Origin: Ophiobolus disseminans
Taxonomy: Eukaryota; Ascomycota; Dothideomycetes; Pleosporales; Phaeosphaeriaceae
Length of the DNA: 64,000 nucleotides
Assembly: GCA_010093685.1 (NCBI GenBank)
Contig: MU006218.1
Location: 221,766-285,765 of the forward strand
Reading direction: 5' to 3'
Shown here: one piece after another, positions 21,405 through 32,100 of the stretch
Layout: each line of letters starts with the position of its first letter
Numbering within the stretch: position 1 is the stretch's first letter
Position numbers and translations under genes: made by a program
Notes under the pieces: model-generated
What the model saw: only the letters and a program-made list of their open reading frames with translations
What the model was told of the DNA's origin: nothing
The model's database searches: none

Positions 21405-23474
21405 CTAGAGGGCCCAGCTACCTTTGCGGACGGCTGTTCCGCGTCCCCCGATCGGGAACTCTTCCTCGGCCATATTGGGATGCTGCCTCGCCCATTCTTG
21501 GATATAAACCCGTAGCGCACGCCATCGCATGCACGATTCTTCTGTGATCTCGCTGTCGGTCAGGTTGCCATCCTTGCCCAGGCGAATGTAGCCTCGAGAC
21601 TCTGCGAGGTGGTCGTCTTGCCGCAGCTCAATCACAGAGATCTTGGAGATCTTTGACAATTCGTCGTCAAAGGGACGGGCCATGGAAGGATAGCCAAGAG
21701 ATAGGTAGTTGTATACCTGAGTGACGAAGTCATCTGAGAAATCATCGGCAATGGTTTGCTCAAGCACAAGCTTCTCGTCGATGCTACTGAAATCGGTGGT
21801 AGAAGCAGGAGGCGTTGGTGGCAACAGGCTTCTCGCAGGCGTCGGACAGGGCGACAGCGGGTTGGGCCTCTCATGCATGGGAGTCAAGATACCCGTAGGC
21901 CCCCGTGGGGACTTATCTCCACCATTGACGCACATCCCACCCCATAGACCATGTGTGCTCGAAGCTCGACTGTTCGCATTCGACCACAGGGACGGTGTGG
22001 TACTTGTCTGTCTGCCGTTGCCCTGTCCACACCATAGACTCTCTCCTTTTTCAGAAGCGGCCTTGGTTTGCTCAGAGAGATAGCACATGGCGGTTCTAAC
22101 AGCATCGCATCCCTGTGTGGGATCGAATCGTGATGGCTCCGGAGAGTCACAGCGTGGGAACTTTATGTCCTTACCGAGCATGGGAGGTCGTGCGCTTTTT
22201 CGCATCTGGTCCAGCTCAGGGTCTCTCTCTTCTGCAAGCTTCTTGACCGTGGCAGGATCTAGGAAGCCAGCTGGGTTGCCGAACGGGTTGTAGGCGGGCT
22301 TTTTGGACTGATCCACAGGCGTTTGTTTCTTCTTTTCGACTCGCTGGCCTTGCTGATACTTCTGCATAGCAGTCAACTCCCAGTTGACTTCCGTAAAAGA
22401 ACGCCCTCGTTCTACTACCACAACGCTACCATTCGACTCCATTTCATCGGAGTCTCGGTCGACGTAATGGGTGACAGGCTCGTGTATCTCGGAATTGGGG
22501 AAAGCCGCCATAGCCTGTTCACGCAATTGGCGCTCAGCAGTCTTTGCAGCCAACTCAAGCAAATAGTGAGCAGATCTATCGTCAACACTTTCCCGTCTCC
22601 GTGTGACTTCCTTGTACATGAACGAGTGATCTGATGTCACGAAAGAAGACGTTGTCGGTGACGGTGGAGTGGACGCTTCCGACTCGGATGACTCAATAGT
22701 ATCCAATTCTGGAATGCGGAACGAATGTTCAGACGAGTCAAAGTACGACCGCCTTCTTCCAAGTGGGCACGAAGCACAGCCTTGTTGTATCTCAAGAAAC
22801 AAGGGGTTCTGCTTTACGTCGATGGATGGCGAATTTACAGGTGCACTGGGTGAAATTCCTAGCATACGTGCCTTTCGGGCACTGATCTTTTCAGGGGTTG
22901 CATCTGTTTTGTCGGAGGGGAAAAGCGCTGGCACGTTGTCGTTTGCTTTCCGAGAGCGTTGGGCAGTTTCGATGAGCTGTGGCGAGAATCTTCCAATCCT
23001 CTTCTTCTGCACTGCGTTCAAGCTGGGTCTGATCCTGCAATTATTGGACCTAGTGGTTGTCACCGGGTCTGGCTTGGGCCTTCGAGGCGATGCTTGTTGG
23101 CCCCACTCCTCTGCGAACCTCTGCCGGCTTGGACTAATTAAAGTCGTGTCCGTCGTCCCCGGTGATGTTGGTGGGGAGGAGCGGTTTGTCTTCCTGGTTG
23201 TCTCGATAGGCTCTGGTGCAAACCTGCGATTGGTCTTTTGCGTGGTTTCGACAGGCTCTGGTGCAAATTTACGGCTCGTCTTTGCCGTAGTCTCTATGGG
23301 TTCGGGCGCAAATTTGCGATTGGTTTTGCTGGTGGTCTCGACAGGTTCAGGAGCAAATCTCCGCGCCGGTTTGGGCTTTACAGATGCTTCTTCCTCTGGT
23401 CTGCCCTTGGATGATATCACAGATATTTCTATAGGTTCAACCTTAAACCTCCTTGGGGGTGTTGCGGTAGCCAT
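21405..23474 (-). CDS. Uncharacterised 689-residue protein with FAPEPIETT repeats
   Basis: The gene is intronless from ATG 23474. The protein is basic and low-complexity at the N-terminus. Residues 38-97 are four tandem 15-residue units of the form R-[RK]-F-A-P-E-P-[VI]-E-T-T-x-K-T-[NS]. A diverged unit comes before them (RRFKVEPIEIS) and another after (GRFSPQLIETAQRSRK). The middle is Ser/Pro-rich with an acidic SSESEAS segment. The C-terminal 110 residues look folded: VLEQTIADDFSDDFVTQVYN, then YLSLGYPSMARPFDDEL, MRWRALRVYIQEWARQHPNM and a conserved-looking FPIGGRGTAVRKGSWAL end. I recall similar RFAPxPIETT motifs in Dothideomycete hypothetical proteins but know no function. The arrangement suggests a scaffold with repeated short linear motifs. 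Confidence 0.8.
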   Translation of the reverse strand: MATATPPRRFKVEPIEISVISSKGRPEEEASVKPKPARRFAPEPVETTSKTNRKFAPEPIETTAKTSRKFAPEPVETTQKTNRRFAPEPIETTRKTNRSSPPTSPGTTDTTLISPSRQRFAEEWGQQASPRRPKPDPVTTTRSNNCRIRPSLNAVQKKRIGRFSPQLIETAQRSRKANDNVPALFPSDKTDATPEKISARKARMLGISPSAPVNSPSIDVKQNPLFLEIQQGCASCPLGRRRSYFDSSEHSFRIPELDTIESSESEASTPPSPTTSSFVTSDHSFMYKEVTRRRESVDDRSAHYLLELAAKTAERQLREQAMAAFPNSEIHEPVTHYVDRDSDEMESNGSVVVVERGRSFTEVNWELTAMQKYQQGQRVEKKKQTPVDQSKKPAYNPFGNPAGFLDPATVKKLAEERDPELDQMRKSARPPMLGKDIKFPRCDSPEPSRFDPTQGCDAVRTAMCYLSEQTKAASEKGESLWCGQGNGRQTSTTPSLWSNANSRASSTHGLWGGMCVNGGDKSPRGPTGILTPMHERPNPLSPCPTPARSLLPPTPPASTTDFSSIDEKLVLEQTIADDFSDDFVTQVYNYLSLGYPSMARPFDDELSKISKISVIELRQDDHLAESRGYIRLGKDGNLTDSEITEESCMRWRALRVYIQEWARQHPNMAEEEFPIGGRGTAVRKGSWAL
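23184..23363 (-). repeat. Four tandem 45-bp coding repeats
   Basis: Four in-frame 45-bp units encode the RRFAPEPVETTSKTN-type repeats of the 689-residue protein. Units differ at several bases, mostly at synonymous positions or at the V/I, K/R and N/S sites, so the array is conserved at protein level and is not a recent slippage product. Confidence 0.85.
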
Positions 23475-25484
23475 GTTTTATAGCTTGAATCTCCGACAAT
23501 AGCTCCTTTTGTGCCTTTCCAAGATGTGCCTTCCCTGTGTCTCTGACGCGATTGGTATATCGAACGACAAGCTCATGCCTTGGTCGCTCGGAGGTCGTTC
23601 GGATGGACTAGTGTCACGCCAAAGATGGGCGGCTTGCAGATGCGCTTGCGATTGCGGGGAAGAAGTCGGGCAAAATCGGGAACGCGTAATGATATGCAAA
23701 AGGCATGTGCTATCGGCCAATTACACTGCTATGGCTGGCTTAAGACAACTCAGCACTTGTGTGAGGCAGGTGATAGTTCGGAACCGCAAAGGCCGAGGCC
23801 CTAGAGCAGTATGGGGGTATTCGCGGAGAGGAGATCGGGGGAGTCGTTCGTAGGGTTTAGTAGTAGTGGCATGGACTGTGAAGTGTCAGTCGTGTTCATG
23901 CCCAACAGCCTTCGGATGGTTGCCGGTTCTCACATGTCGCCGTACCTCGTTTCCCACACAGCAAGGGATTTGTCAAAAAGCGGAAAGCGTGTGAAGGTAA
24001 TGTTTTCGGAAATCATGTGAAATCCAACGGGATTAAATCGCGGATGGGGGATTGATCTGGGGTGCAGAATGACGTAACGTGAGTGGGCCGTACTAGCTAT
24101 CACGGAAGGAATAGCGCAGTTGCAAAGATCGGGTTGACGTGAGTGACTCGTCAAGCGTCTGCTGTCACTGGGTGCATACAGCAAGAGTGTTTTCGTTGCG
24201 GTTGGCAGTCCTGAAGGCGCGTCGGGTTTATGAGGTGTTTCTTGTTGAGATGAGGATTCGCTTCGATCACTTCTCGACCGTGGCGCGCCCAATCATTCAA
24301 GGTCGAACCCGGTGACGGCAAAGGGGTGAATTCGCCTCCTGTCAATGCGAATCTACACCTAGAGTGAATGGTCGCGATATATGTGGTCAGATCTAAAAGC
24401 AAAAGGGGTGACAAAGAGGCTACGAGGATTAAACGCATTGAAGCTGCCCGATAAGGTGCAAGCTGAAGTTGAGCACAGCGCACGCAACGCCCGAATAAGC
24501 TCACTAACACGGCCAGTCAGCAACCGTCGCATCTCCTGTCGACGTGATTCGTCTAGCAGAGGCACGACGGGGAGGCGGAGCGGAGGGCGTGGGTCCATGG
24601 CAGAGGAATCGAGGCATCGGAAGCTAGAGTCGCGAAAAGTCGGAACGTAGCGCATGGGACAAACTGGGGGATCGGCACATCTGCATGCGCTCCACGCCTC
24701 TAATCCTACCCTCAGACGGCTCGACAGCACATGTGCTCGCATGTGCTGCTCTCCCCATTACCACCTACAGTTTGTTCTTCTGCGAGGAGTGTGGGATGTT
24801 TGGCCAGCTGCACACTCTGATTTTCGAGGGCTTGGCCAAGGCGCGCAATCCGATACCCAAGAGCCAGGGAAGGGTCTATTCGCACGATTAAAGCCGCAAC
24901 TTCAATTTCCACCCCAGCAGGCTGATGCCATCCGCGGGCGGCATAGTGTCACTTGTACATTTACACGACACCCTCGTGGGAAATGTCCACGTCCCACGCG
25001 ACGGCCAATATAACTTTGCATTTTCGCAAAATAACGCAAAGTAACAACATGAGTAAAGACGTGGGCAGGCTCACGAAGAGAAACAGCGGCGAAGACCGAG
25101 TGCCTACGAAGAGAAACTCTCGAGGAACCTACGCATGTGAAGCCCAAATACCGAGGCTCCAAGCATCCTCTACACTCAGCCGCAACGCAAGCGATTCGCT
25201 AAGAAGATGCCAGCAATACTCGTTGTGCAGCAGGAAGATAAAGGACCACACCTCTACAGCCTCAACAAGCTTTTTCTGGAGCCAGAACAGACCAGGCTAT
25301 ACAAGTCATCAAGCTTTCATCAAATATGTACATATTGCATTTGAGCCTTCTCTGGAATAAGCATTACCAAACTCCCAACGCTCTACCCAGCCGTGGATAT
25401 GAACTGGAAACAATTTATTGCCCACCGGTCGGCACCCCACAATGCAATACACCCAATCGACTTGTAAAGATGATAGAGGATCCA
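23475..25484. other. 2-kb intergenic region
   Basis: No supported gene. A minus-strand open frame (about 24359-24600, from an ATG in CCATGG near 24598) has an Arg-rich product but no family resemblance, and I do not call it. Confidence 0.4.
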
Positions 25485-26183
25485 TCATCGGGAAGAAAAG
25501 CTTTCACCGTGCCAAAGAAAGCGCTCAACTCCAAGCGCCTGTCTTCTCCAGTTTTCTTCGATATAGTCCAACAACACCAACTCATCCTGGATCACCATAT
25601 GGGAAACCGCGTGGCCTCGGCAATGCTCGTACTGGGGGCTGAGCCGAAGAGGTGTCGCCAGGAAGTGATATCGGGGAGGAAACCTGTCGGCTTCGTTGTT
25701 CACATCCCACGTGCCGGCTCCTACCACCCACGCTCTAGGCGACATGGTGCCTGTGCTTCCGCTATTCAAGGCCACCGCACTACGACTCCCGCTAGAGGTT
25801 GCGATTCCCAGACTATCTTGTGACCCATCATAGTATTGGGACAGCTGCGGTGATGCGTACGATTCTTGTCCATGGTTCACGGAGCGACCGTCCTCAACAC
25901 CGCTTGTCTGGATACTCTCATGTGAAGGCAAGCCCGCCCTAGGAGGACTTTCGATTTCCACTTGTAGCATCACGGATACTCCAGTGGTCCTGTGTTCGTC
26001 CTCTGATCCCACCAAGGTTGGCGTCGCATTGCTCTCGGTACCTTCACCATGGAGGGGCTCGCAGCACCCCCATCCACATCGATACCCGCAGTAGGATTCA
26101 TTGAACTGTGGAAGTCTATTGGCCTCGGCCGCCCCCGATTTAACTTCATGGCCGCAAATGTTGGATCCGTTGTGATGATACAT
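25485..26183 (-). CDS. Hypothetical protein, 5' end uncertain
   Basis: An open frame of 232 residues starts at ATG 26183. The frame is also open upstream to a likely 3' splice site (CAAATCATTAG at about 26216-26226), so the true N-terminus may lie in an earlier exon. The product is hydrophilic and Ser/Gly-rich, with six cysteines within residues 10-41 (for example CGYRCGWGCC). The C-terminal region is mixed-charge (IQDELVLLDYIEENWRRQAL). I do not recognise a family. Upstream minus-strand segments to about 26876 contain other protein-like pieces (for example RRSPGLVFRAFDRLLVSVSY) that might be exons of the same gene, but I could not join them in frame. Confidence 0.4.
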   Translation of the reverse strand: MYHHNGSNICGHEVKSGAAEANRLPQFNESYCGYRCGWGCCEPLHGEGTESNATPTLVGSEDEHRTTGVSVMLQVEIESPPRAGLPSHESIQTSGVEDGRSVNHGQESYASPQLSQYYDGSQDSLGIATSSGSRSAVALNSGSTGTMSPRAWVVGAGTWDVNNEADRFPPRYHFLATPLRLSPQYEHCRGHAVSHMVIQDELVLLDYIEENWRRQALGVERFLWHGESFSSR

Positions 26184-27755
26184 GGTGAAGCAAAGGTAAT
26201 TGTTGATGAGAGAGTACTAATGATTTGTCAGCTTGTATCATACAGGATCATTCATGGCATTCATAGATGTGAGTAAGCTCCGGTAGAAGGGGCCAAATGG
26301 GACGGCAAGAACAGCACAATCGGCAACACGCAACATCGTTGTCGTACCTGTATGACACGGAAACCAGGAGACGATCAAATGCTCGGAAAACCAATCCGGG
26401 GCTTCTTCGGCGGTCAATGAAGTGCAGAGCAATCAAGCATATCACACAGAAGGCGCTGATTTGAGTTGGAATTGAACGCTAATGATACAAGTAAACAGAC
26501 TTCCGCCGGCCCAGTGTTGTAGGTGTATGGATAATGCACACCCAAAAGCGACCATCGACTTGTTTTTAAGTCTTCAAAGAGAGGGGTAAACGGTCTGAAG
26601 GCATCCCGAACAATGACACAACGCACACGCGATCCTGTGATCGAGCAAGCCAACACGGGACACGCTGTTTTCTTGGACCTTCGCTAGGCTGCTCGTCCCA
26701 AAGCTGTTCAAGAACATACTACTGGACACAGCGATGTGCTTACTCTGCATACCCGTCGCATAGGGCCAATGGAAGAAGCATCCCCGCAATTCCAAATGGG
26801 TCGGCTGGAGTTCATCGCGAAGACACATCAGCGCTTTCTGTCGCGACTGTCCCAAATGTTTCTTCGGCTTAGGCATACTCGCGGTACATTGATCCGGTAG
26901 TAGCCGCCCTTGCTGCCTTCAGCAGATGGTATAATGGACAGCTTCAGCCTTATGGATGACGTGTGTTGATCTCAAGACGTCAATGAGCGTTTCTCCACAT
27001 GATTGTTCCTGCCTCAGGAACAGAAATATCACCCCATGTAAGCGCTTATTTGCCTGTCCTAACCCTAAACAGTCTGACCGCCTGCAACCTTAAATCCAGT
27101 GGAGTACGCCGTCGGCGAACCCCGCTTGATGTTCAACGATTGAGAAGAGGTTGTGGCGCAAATCAACTTCCATCACTGGTCGCTTCACTCGAGTTCACCC
27201 AACTTCTTGCCCTGACATTTGGACCGCCATCATATTTGTCACATGCTATTGTGCTACCGTCGCATCCTCGAACAGCCGCTGGTATGCTCAGTGCATCACT
27301 GAAAAACCAACATTTCTAGACGTCGGCGCCCTAAATGCTCACCGCCAGCTTCGAAGTGGGCGCGGGTATTACGTTGACTCAACCTACATGCTGGACCAGA
27401 AGGGAAAGTAAGAGCATCATTGCTACCAAGCAATGACGACCTCCTTTACATGTTGTTGACCTTTGACAACTCAGGTGCATGTAGTTCCATGCTGGCATCC
27501 CTGCTGAATAGATGGCTGTACTCAGCTGTCTATATTCGTAACTAAGGACAACCTCTACCCACAGAAAATAACAAGATTGAATTAAGCATGCCCGCAAGCA
27601 CTTGACAGTACGAATGTAAACCTCTATAATCACACCAATGTCAACCATCCCATTACATCTTCTCAAACATCCCCCACACACACACCACTCCGTCTCCATC
27701 AACCCCAACTCCATAATCAATCGTCCATCTCCTTTCTCCCCGTATCCTCACCCCT
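26184..27755. other. Intergenic; possible unresolved exons 26.2-26.9 kb
   Basis: 26.2-26.9 kb may hold upstream exons of the hypothetical minus-strand gene at 25.5-26.2 kb. From 26.9 to 27.6 kb I see no protein-like frame. The last 120 bases are C-rich and belong to the 3' flank of the next gene. Confidence 0.35.
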
Positions 27756-28519
27756 TCAAAGCACCAGAGCCATCAACCCAGCAACACCCACAAGCCCAGC
27801 CCCAGCTCCCACCATCTTCCCCTCCGCACCACCCGTAAACGTCGTCACATTCCCACCCACGCTTCCACCCCCACCAGGCACCGTAACCGTCGCATTCCCC
27901 GTTGGAACCGCTAGCCTCGCCGTCGCCGTCTGACTAACCCCAATCGGCGCGCCTAGCGTCACACTCTGCGTACCCTTGGACAAACTCCCTGTCTTACTAG
28001 CCGCCTCGGACGAAGAAGGTGATGCAGCGAACTCCGCTGTCCGGCACCACACGCTCTGTATGCCGACGGGCGTCGTGCTGATGAGTGCGGGCTTGGTGGA
28101 TGTGAAGAGCGCGCTGCCGCGTTGGGTGCCTGCGGCGTCGAGGAAGGCTTGGCAGGATATGGAGGTGAGGGGGAGGGTGGCGCTTGAGGTGAGGGCAAGG
28201 CCGCAGATGGAAGGGGCGTCTGGATGGGGGTTAGCAAAGCCCATCGAGGTGTAGGGAAGAGGGAGATGGAAGTAGGAAGGGAGTGGTAGAGAAGGAAAGA
28301 GAAGGAAGGGAAAAAGAAAGGGGGGGGTTAGTGATGGGGAGGGAAGGAAGACGTACCGATCTTAACAACACCCACAGCATTAACAACGACGTCGAACGTC
28401 TTAACTTCGCTTGGAGTTCCAGGGCAGGAGGCTGTCGAGATGGTTACGGTTGTTATGGCCGCGTGAGCTGAGGTGGCGAGCAGGGCTGCGAGCGCAGCGG
28501 AGAAGGTGGTGGATTTCAT
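27756..28519 (-). CDS. Secreted, probably GPI-anchored Ser/Thr-rich protein
   Basis: Exon 1 (28519-28357) and exon 2 (28219-27756) are joined by an unusually long 137-bp pyrimidine-rich intron (28220-28356) and give 208 residues. The N-terminus is a classic signal peptide (MKSTTFSAALAALLATSAHA, cleavage after AHA). The mature part has cysteines in SCPG, SICG, SCQAF and VWCRT that could form two disulphides. It is followed by a Ser/Thr/Gly-rich stalk and a C-terminal hydrophobic tail (GAGLVGVAGLMALVL) preceded by small residues, as in GPI-anchor signals. It is likely a cell-surface or wall protein. No catalytic domain is visible. Confidence 0.78.
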
Positions 28520-29142
28520 GTTAAGGTTGCTGGGGGTGTTTGGATTTGGCTTGCGATGGAAAGTAGCGAACGTATGGTTGTGGAAAGAGATATGAAAAGT
28601 AGAAGCGACTGTCCTATTCCTGTTCCTGTGCGGTGTTTAATGATATCCAAAAAGAAACGTCCTTCGAAGTCTTTATAACCCTCCTCCCACCGACGCATAA
28701 TCTCCACCTCCCAAAATAGCTTCCGTACCTTTTCTACGCCCCATCCTACGCCCCAGGGGCACTGCATCTCCATCCAATACCTCTATCTAACCACCTCAAC
28801 GCCCGTGTGCGAACAGCATGCCCAAAAAGGTCGGGCGTAAAAAAGACGAGGCTGAGGTGAGACATGTCAGCGGAAGCGGGAGCGAGATGCGCGCGAAGAG
28901 CCGCGAGAACGTCAGGCATAGTGTGAAATGCATTTCTTGGTGTGTTTGTTTGAGGGAAAAATGATGGTGTGGAAGATGCGATTCACTTTACTGCTGTAAT
29001 GCCGTCGTACATCCAACCTCGCTGAACTACAAGAACTAATGCAACAAATCATGTAAATATGCCAACATCGCAACGTCCAAGAGCATACATATACCCCTTC
29101 CTTTCCATCTGATCCTATTAAATCACCCACCCACTCTTGGAA
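28520..29142. other. Intergenic between the GPI protein and PEX6
   Basis: It should contain the promoter of the gene starting at 28519 and the 3' end of PEX6. No gene or repeat seen. Confidence 0.5.
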
Positions 29143-32100
29143 TCAAGAATACAACTCCCCATCATCCCCCTCCGCATCCCCAAACCCCCCCTCGGCAATA
29201 TCAACGCTATTCTTACTCCCATGCCCCGCCGCCGACGACGCATTAGCTTTCCCCTTGCCCTTGCCCCTATCGCCATTAATCTCTAAAGACTCCGTGCGCA
29301 CGACCAACTCCTCAGCTTCGTCGATGGGGGCAATGGCTTTAGCTTTGCCCTTCGACATTTGGCTAGTACCATTACTACTCGGCTGTGCGGTAATCCTTTT
29401 AGGCTCATCATCCTTCTTCCCCGCACCCTCAAACGTATTCCTCACGCGCTGATAATGCCTCAATTCATCCGCGCTAACGCTAGGAACGAGTTCCTTGTGT
29501 GCTTCGATGAAGTCTTGTTCCGTGACCATGACGGCTGTGTCTTCCTCGGTAGCGAGGTGGTCGAAGAAGTATGCGATGGATATGGTCGGGGTGTGGGAGT
29601 TGTTGTATTGCGCAACTTTTGCGTCGACGGCGCGGGCTTGGCGCGTTACGGCTTTGAGCATGGCGTCGGAGCAGAGGGCGTACATGTCTGCGCCGGTGTA
29701 GGTGAAGGGGAGGCCGAGGGAGACGCGTTGGAGGGAGAGGGAGGGGTGGAGTGTGAATCTGGTGAGGGTTGTTAGTATACTGATGTGAGAGAGGAGAGAG
29801 AGGGAGGACTTACTTCCTTGTCAAGGCTTCCAAAATGGTCTGCTGTTTCTCGTGTGTGTCCGACACACCCAGATAAAGCATCTTGTCGAATCGACCCGGG
29901 CGCAACAGCGCTTGATCAAGCAGATCCGGCCTGTTCGTTGCGCCTATGACAAAGACACCCTCACCGCCATCGCTCATACCGTCGAGCTCAGCCAGCAATT
30001 GACTGACGATACGATCCATGACACCGCCGCTGTCGCCTTGATTCCCACGCTTTGGCGCAACGGAGTCTAACTCATCGAAGAACACAACGCAAGGTCGAGC
30101 ATCGCGAGCTCGTTGGAAGACGCGTCGCACATTGGCTTCGGACTCACCAATATACATGTTGAGTAGTTCCGGCCCTTTGACGCTGAAGAAATTGAGCGAG
30201 AACTCGGTGGCAATTGCTTTGGCAAGCAGCGTCTTTCCTGTTCCAGGAGGGCCGTAAAAGAGGATACCGCTCCGCTTCTTCATACCCTTGGCGAAGAGCT
30301 CAGGACGGGACAACGGTAGTTGGATGGTCTCCATAACCGCGTCCTTGACGTGCGTGAGACCACCAACATCCGACCAGCCAACATTGGGGATCTTGGGCGC
30401 TCCAATGGAGTCTGCAAAGTTCTTGCGTGCTGCGTCGACAGCGGTATCGAGGTCAGCTTTGGTCAAGCTGTTGCTGAAATGGCCTCCAGCGAGTTCGATG
30501 TCGCGTGTCGTAATCTTGTCAGACGTTGCCAATGCTTTTGTCGCGGAAGTTGCAAGCTCCTCGATGCGGTTGCGCTTGGCGACAAGTGCTCGATCGACCA
30601 CGTCCACGAGATCACCTGCGACAAGGGCTGCAGTCTTGACAGCCACGTTGCCCAGATCAACCTCTGGAGAGAGTCTGATGCCAGCATCGTCGATGATGCC
30701 TCGCAATATGCCTTCTCGTTCACCTTCGTCGGGTGCCGTCATCTCGATCTCATGTGTGAAGAGACCCCGGATGCCTTCTGGCACCTTGTCGATTTCCGTG
30801 GTTGTTGCAACCAGCACACGAGAGTCAGCCAAGATCTCTTTCAGTGCCGTGTTCATTCGATCAGCATTTAGTGCGTCGACGTGCTTGACTAGCAAAGCGG
30901 TGAACTCGGCGCCGCAGGTGAATGCACGCTCAGCCCTTGCTTTCAAGAATCCTTCTGTTTTGACGTCGCCACCTCCTGCGCCTCCTTCGGTGACAATGTC
31001 AAAAGCATCAATGGAGAAGGTGTGGAGGCCGAGGTCTTCGCAAGCTTTGGTTGCTACAGTAGACTTTCCAATGCCACGTTGAGTTGATGTGATGAGGACC
31101 GCGACTGGGGGCAGCCCTAGATGTATCGCTCTTGGGCTGGTAGCAACTGACATCAGCTCTCGTAATCGCCTCCGCAGTGATGATACATAAGGCTTTGGAA
31201 GCTCATCGAGGGCCATCGTCTTTTGCGAATTCGCGACTGGTGTTCGCTTGGCGCCCAGGTAATACTGCCATGCATTGTTTATCGGAGGAGGCGTCTTGCC
31301 CTGTTCGCTTCCGTTCATCTCCATCTTGGTGCTCGCTGCGTCCACTGTTACAGCTCCGCCCCACACGTCACCCTCTTCGCCGTCGCGTGACGCATGAGAT
31401 GAGCTGGAGACGTTCCCGATCTTGAACCAGGCCACCATCTTTGGGCTCTGGCTCTCAGTTCTTGCGCCGTTTTCATTAGAATTTTTCTTCGATCTTGACA
31501 ACAGCTCGTCGCTGCCGGCCTCCTCGTCTGTCGCAGTCTGGAAGACCGCTCGACCCAGAGACTCGTCAATTGACACGCCGATTAGATCTCCGCTCTTCAA
31601 GACACGTCGCTTCTGCTCAAAATGCTCCTTCAATGCAGCAAACAAGCTGGGCTGTAGTAGCCGGTCGGACGAGAGTGGTGTAGACAGCTTCAACAGAGTT
31701 ACTTCCTTTGCGGATGGTGGCAGAGACGAGCTCGTAAGACGAGGTTTCTGTATAGCGCTGCTTCGTGGTAGATGCGAAGACTGGTGAGGAGCCAACGGCG
31801 TGATGCGAAGATGTGAAGGGCTTCCCAGGTTAGCTAAAAGGATAGGCGAGAGGTATGCCTGTAATGAGGTGCTCGCTGGCGCAAAGCTTGCGACGCTGGA
31901 TCTCCGTTCACGATCTGCCGTTTTGAAGACCTGGTATCGTGCGATCTTCTTAGACATGTTCTCTGGTAAGCCAAAAACCCGGACCGGTCGCCAGTTTGAG
32001 TTGTCGTCATCGTCTAAACCGCTGCCGAACGCTCCGAGACCCCATAGTGGGTGCGAGGACGGCTCTTCGGTGGCCTCGATTTTGACCCAGTCGCCTGAGA

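Noticed and set aside
22669..23502. 277-codon open frame on the plus strand
   Set aside because: Antisense to the FAPEPIETT-repeat gene and itself repetitive for that reason; no start context or family resemblance.
24359..24742. 127-codon minus-strand open frame, Arg/Leu-rich
   Set aside because: No family resemblance, no clear promoter or introns, and low-complexity composition; left as intergenic.
25326..25823. 165-codon plus-strand open frame
   Set aside because: Overlaps the minus-strand hypothetical gene antisense; the minus frame is longer and has plausible upstream splice signals. Neither is certain.
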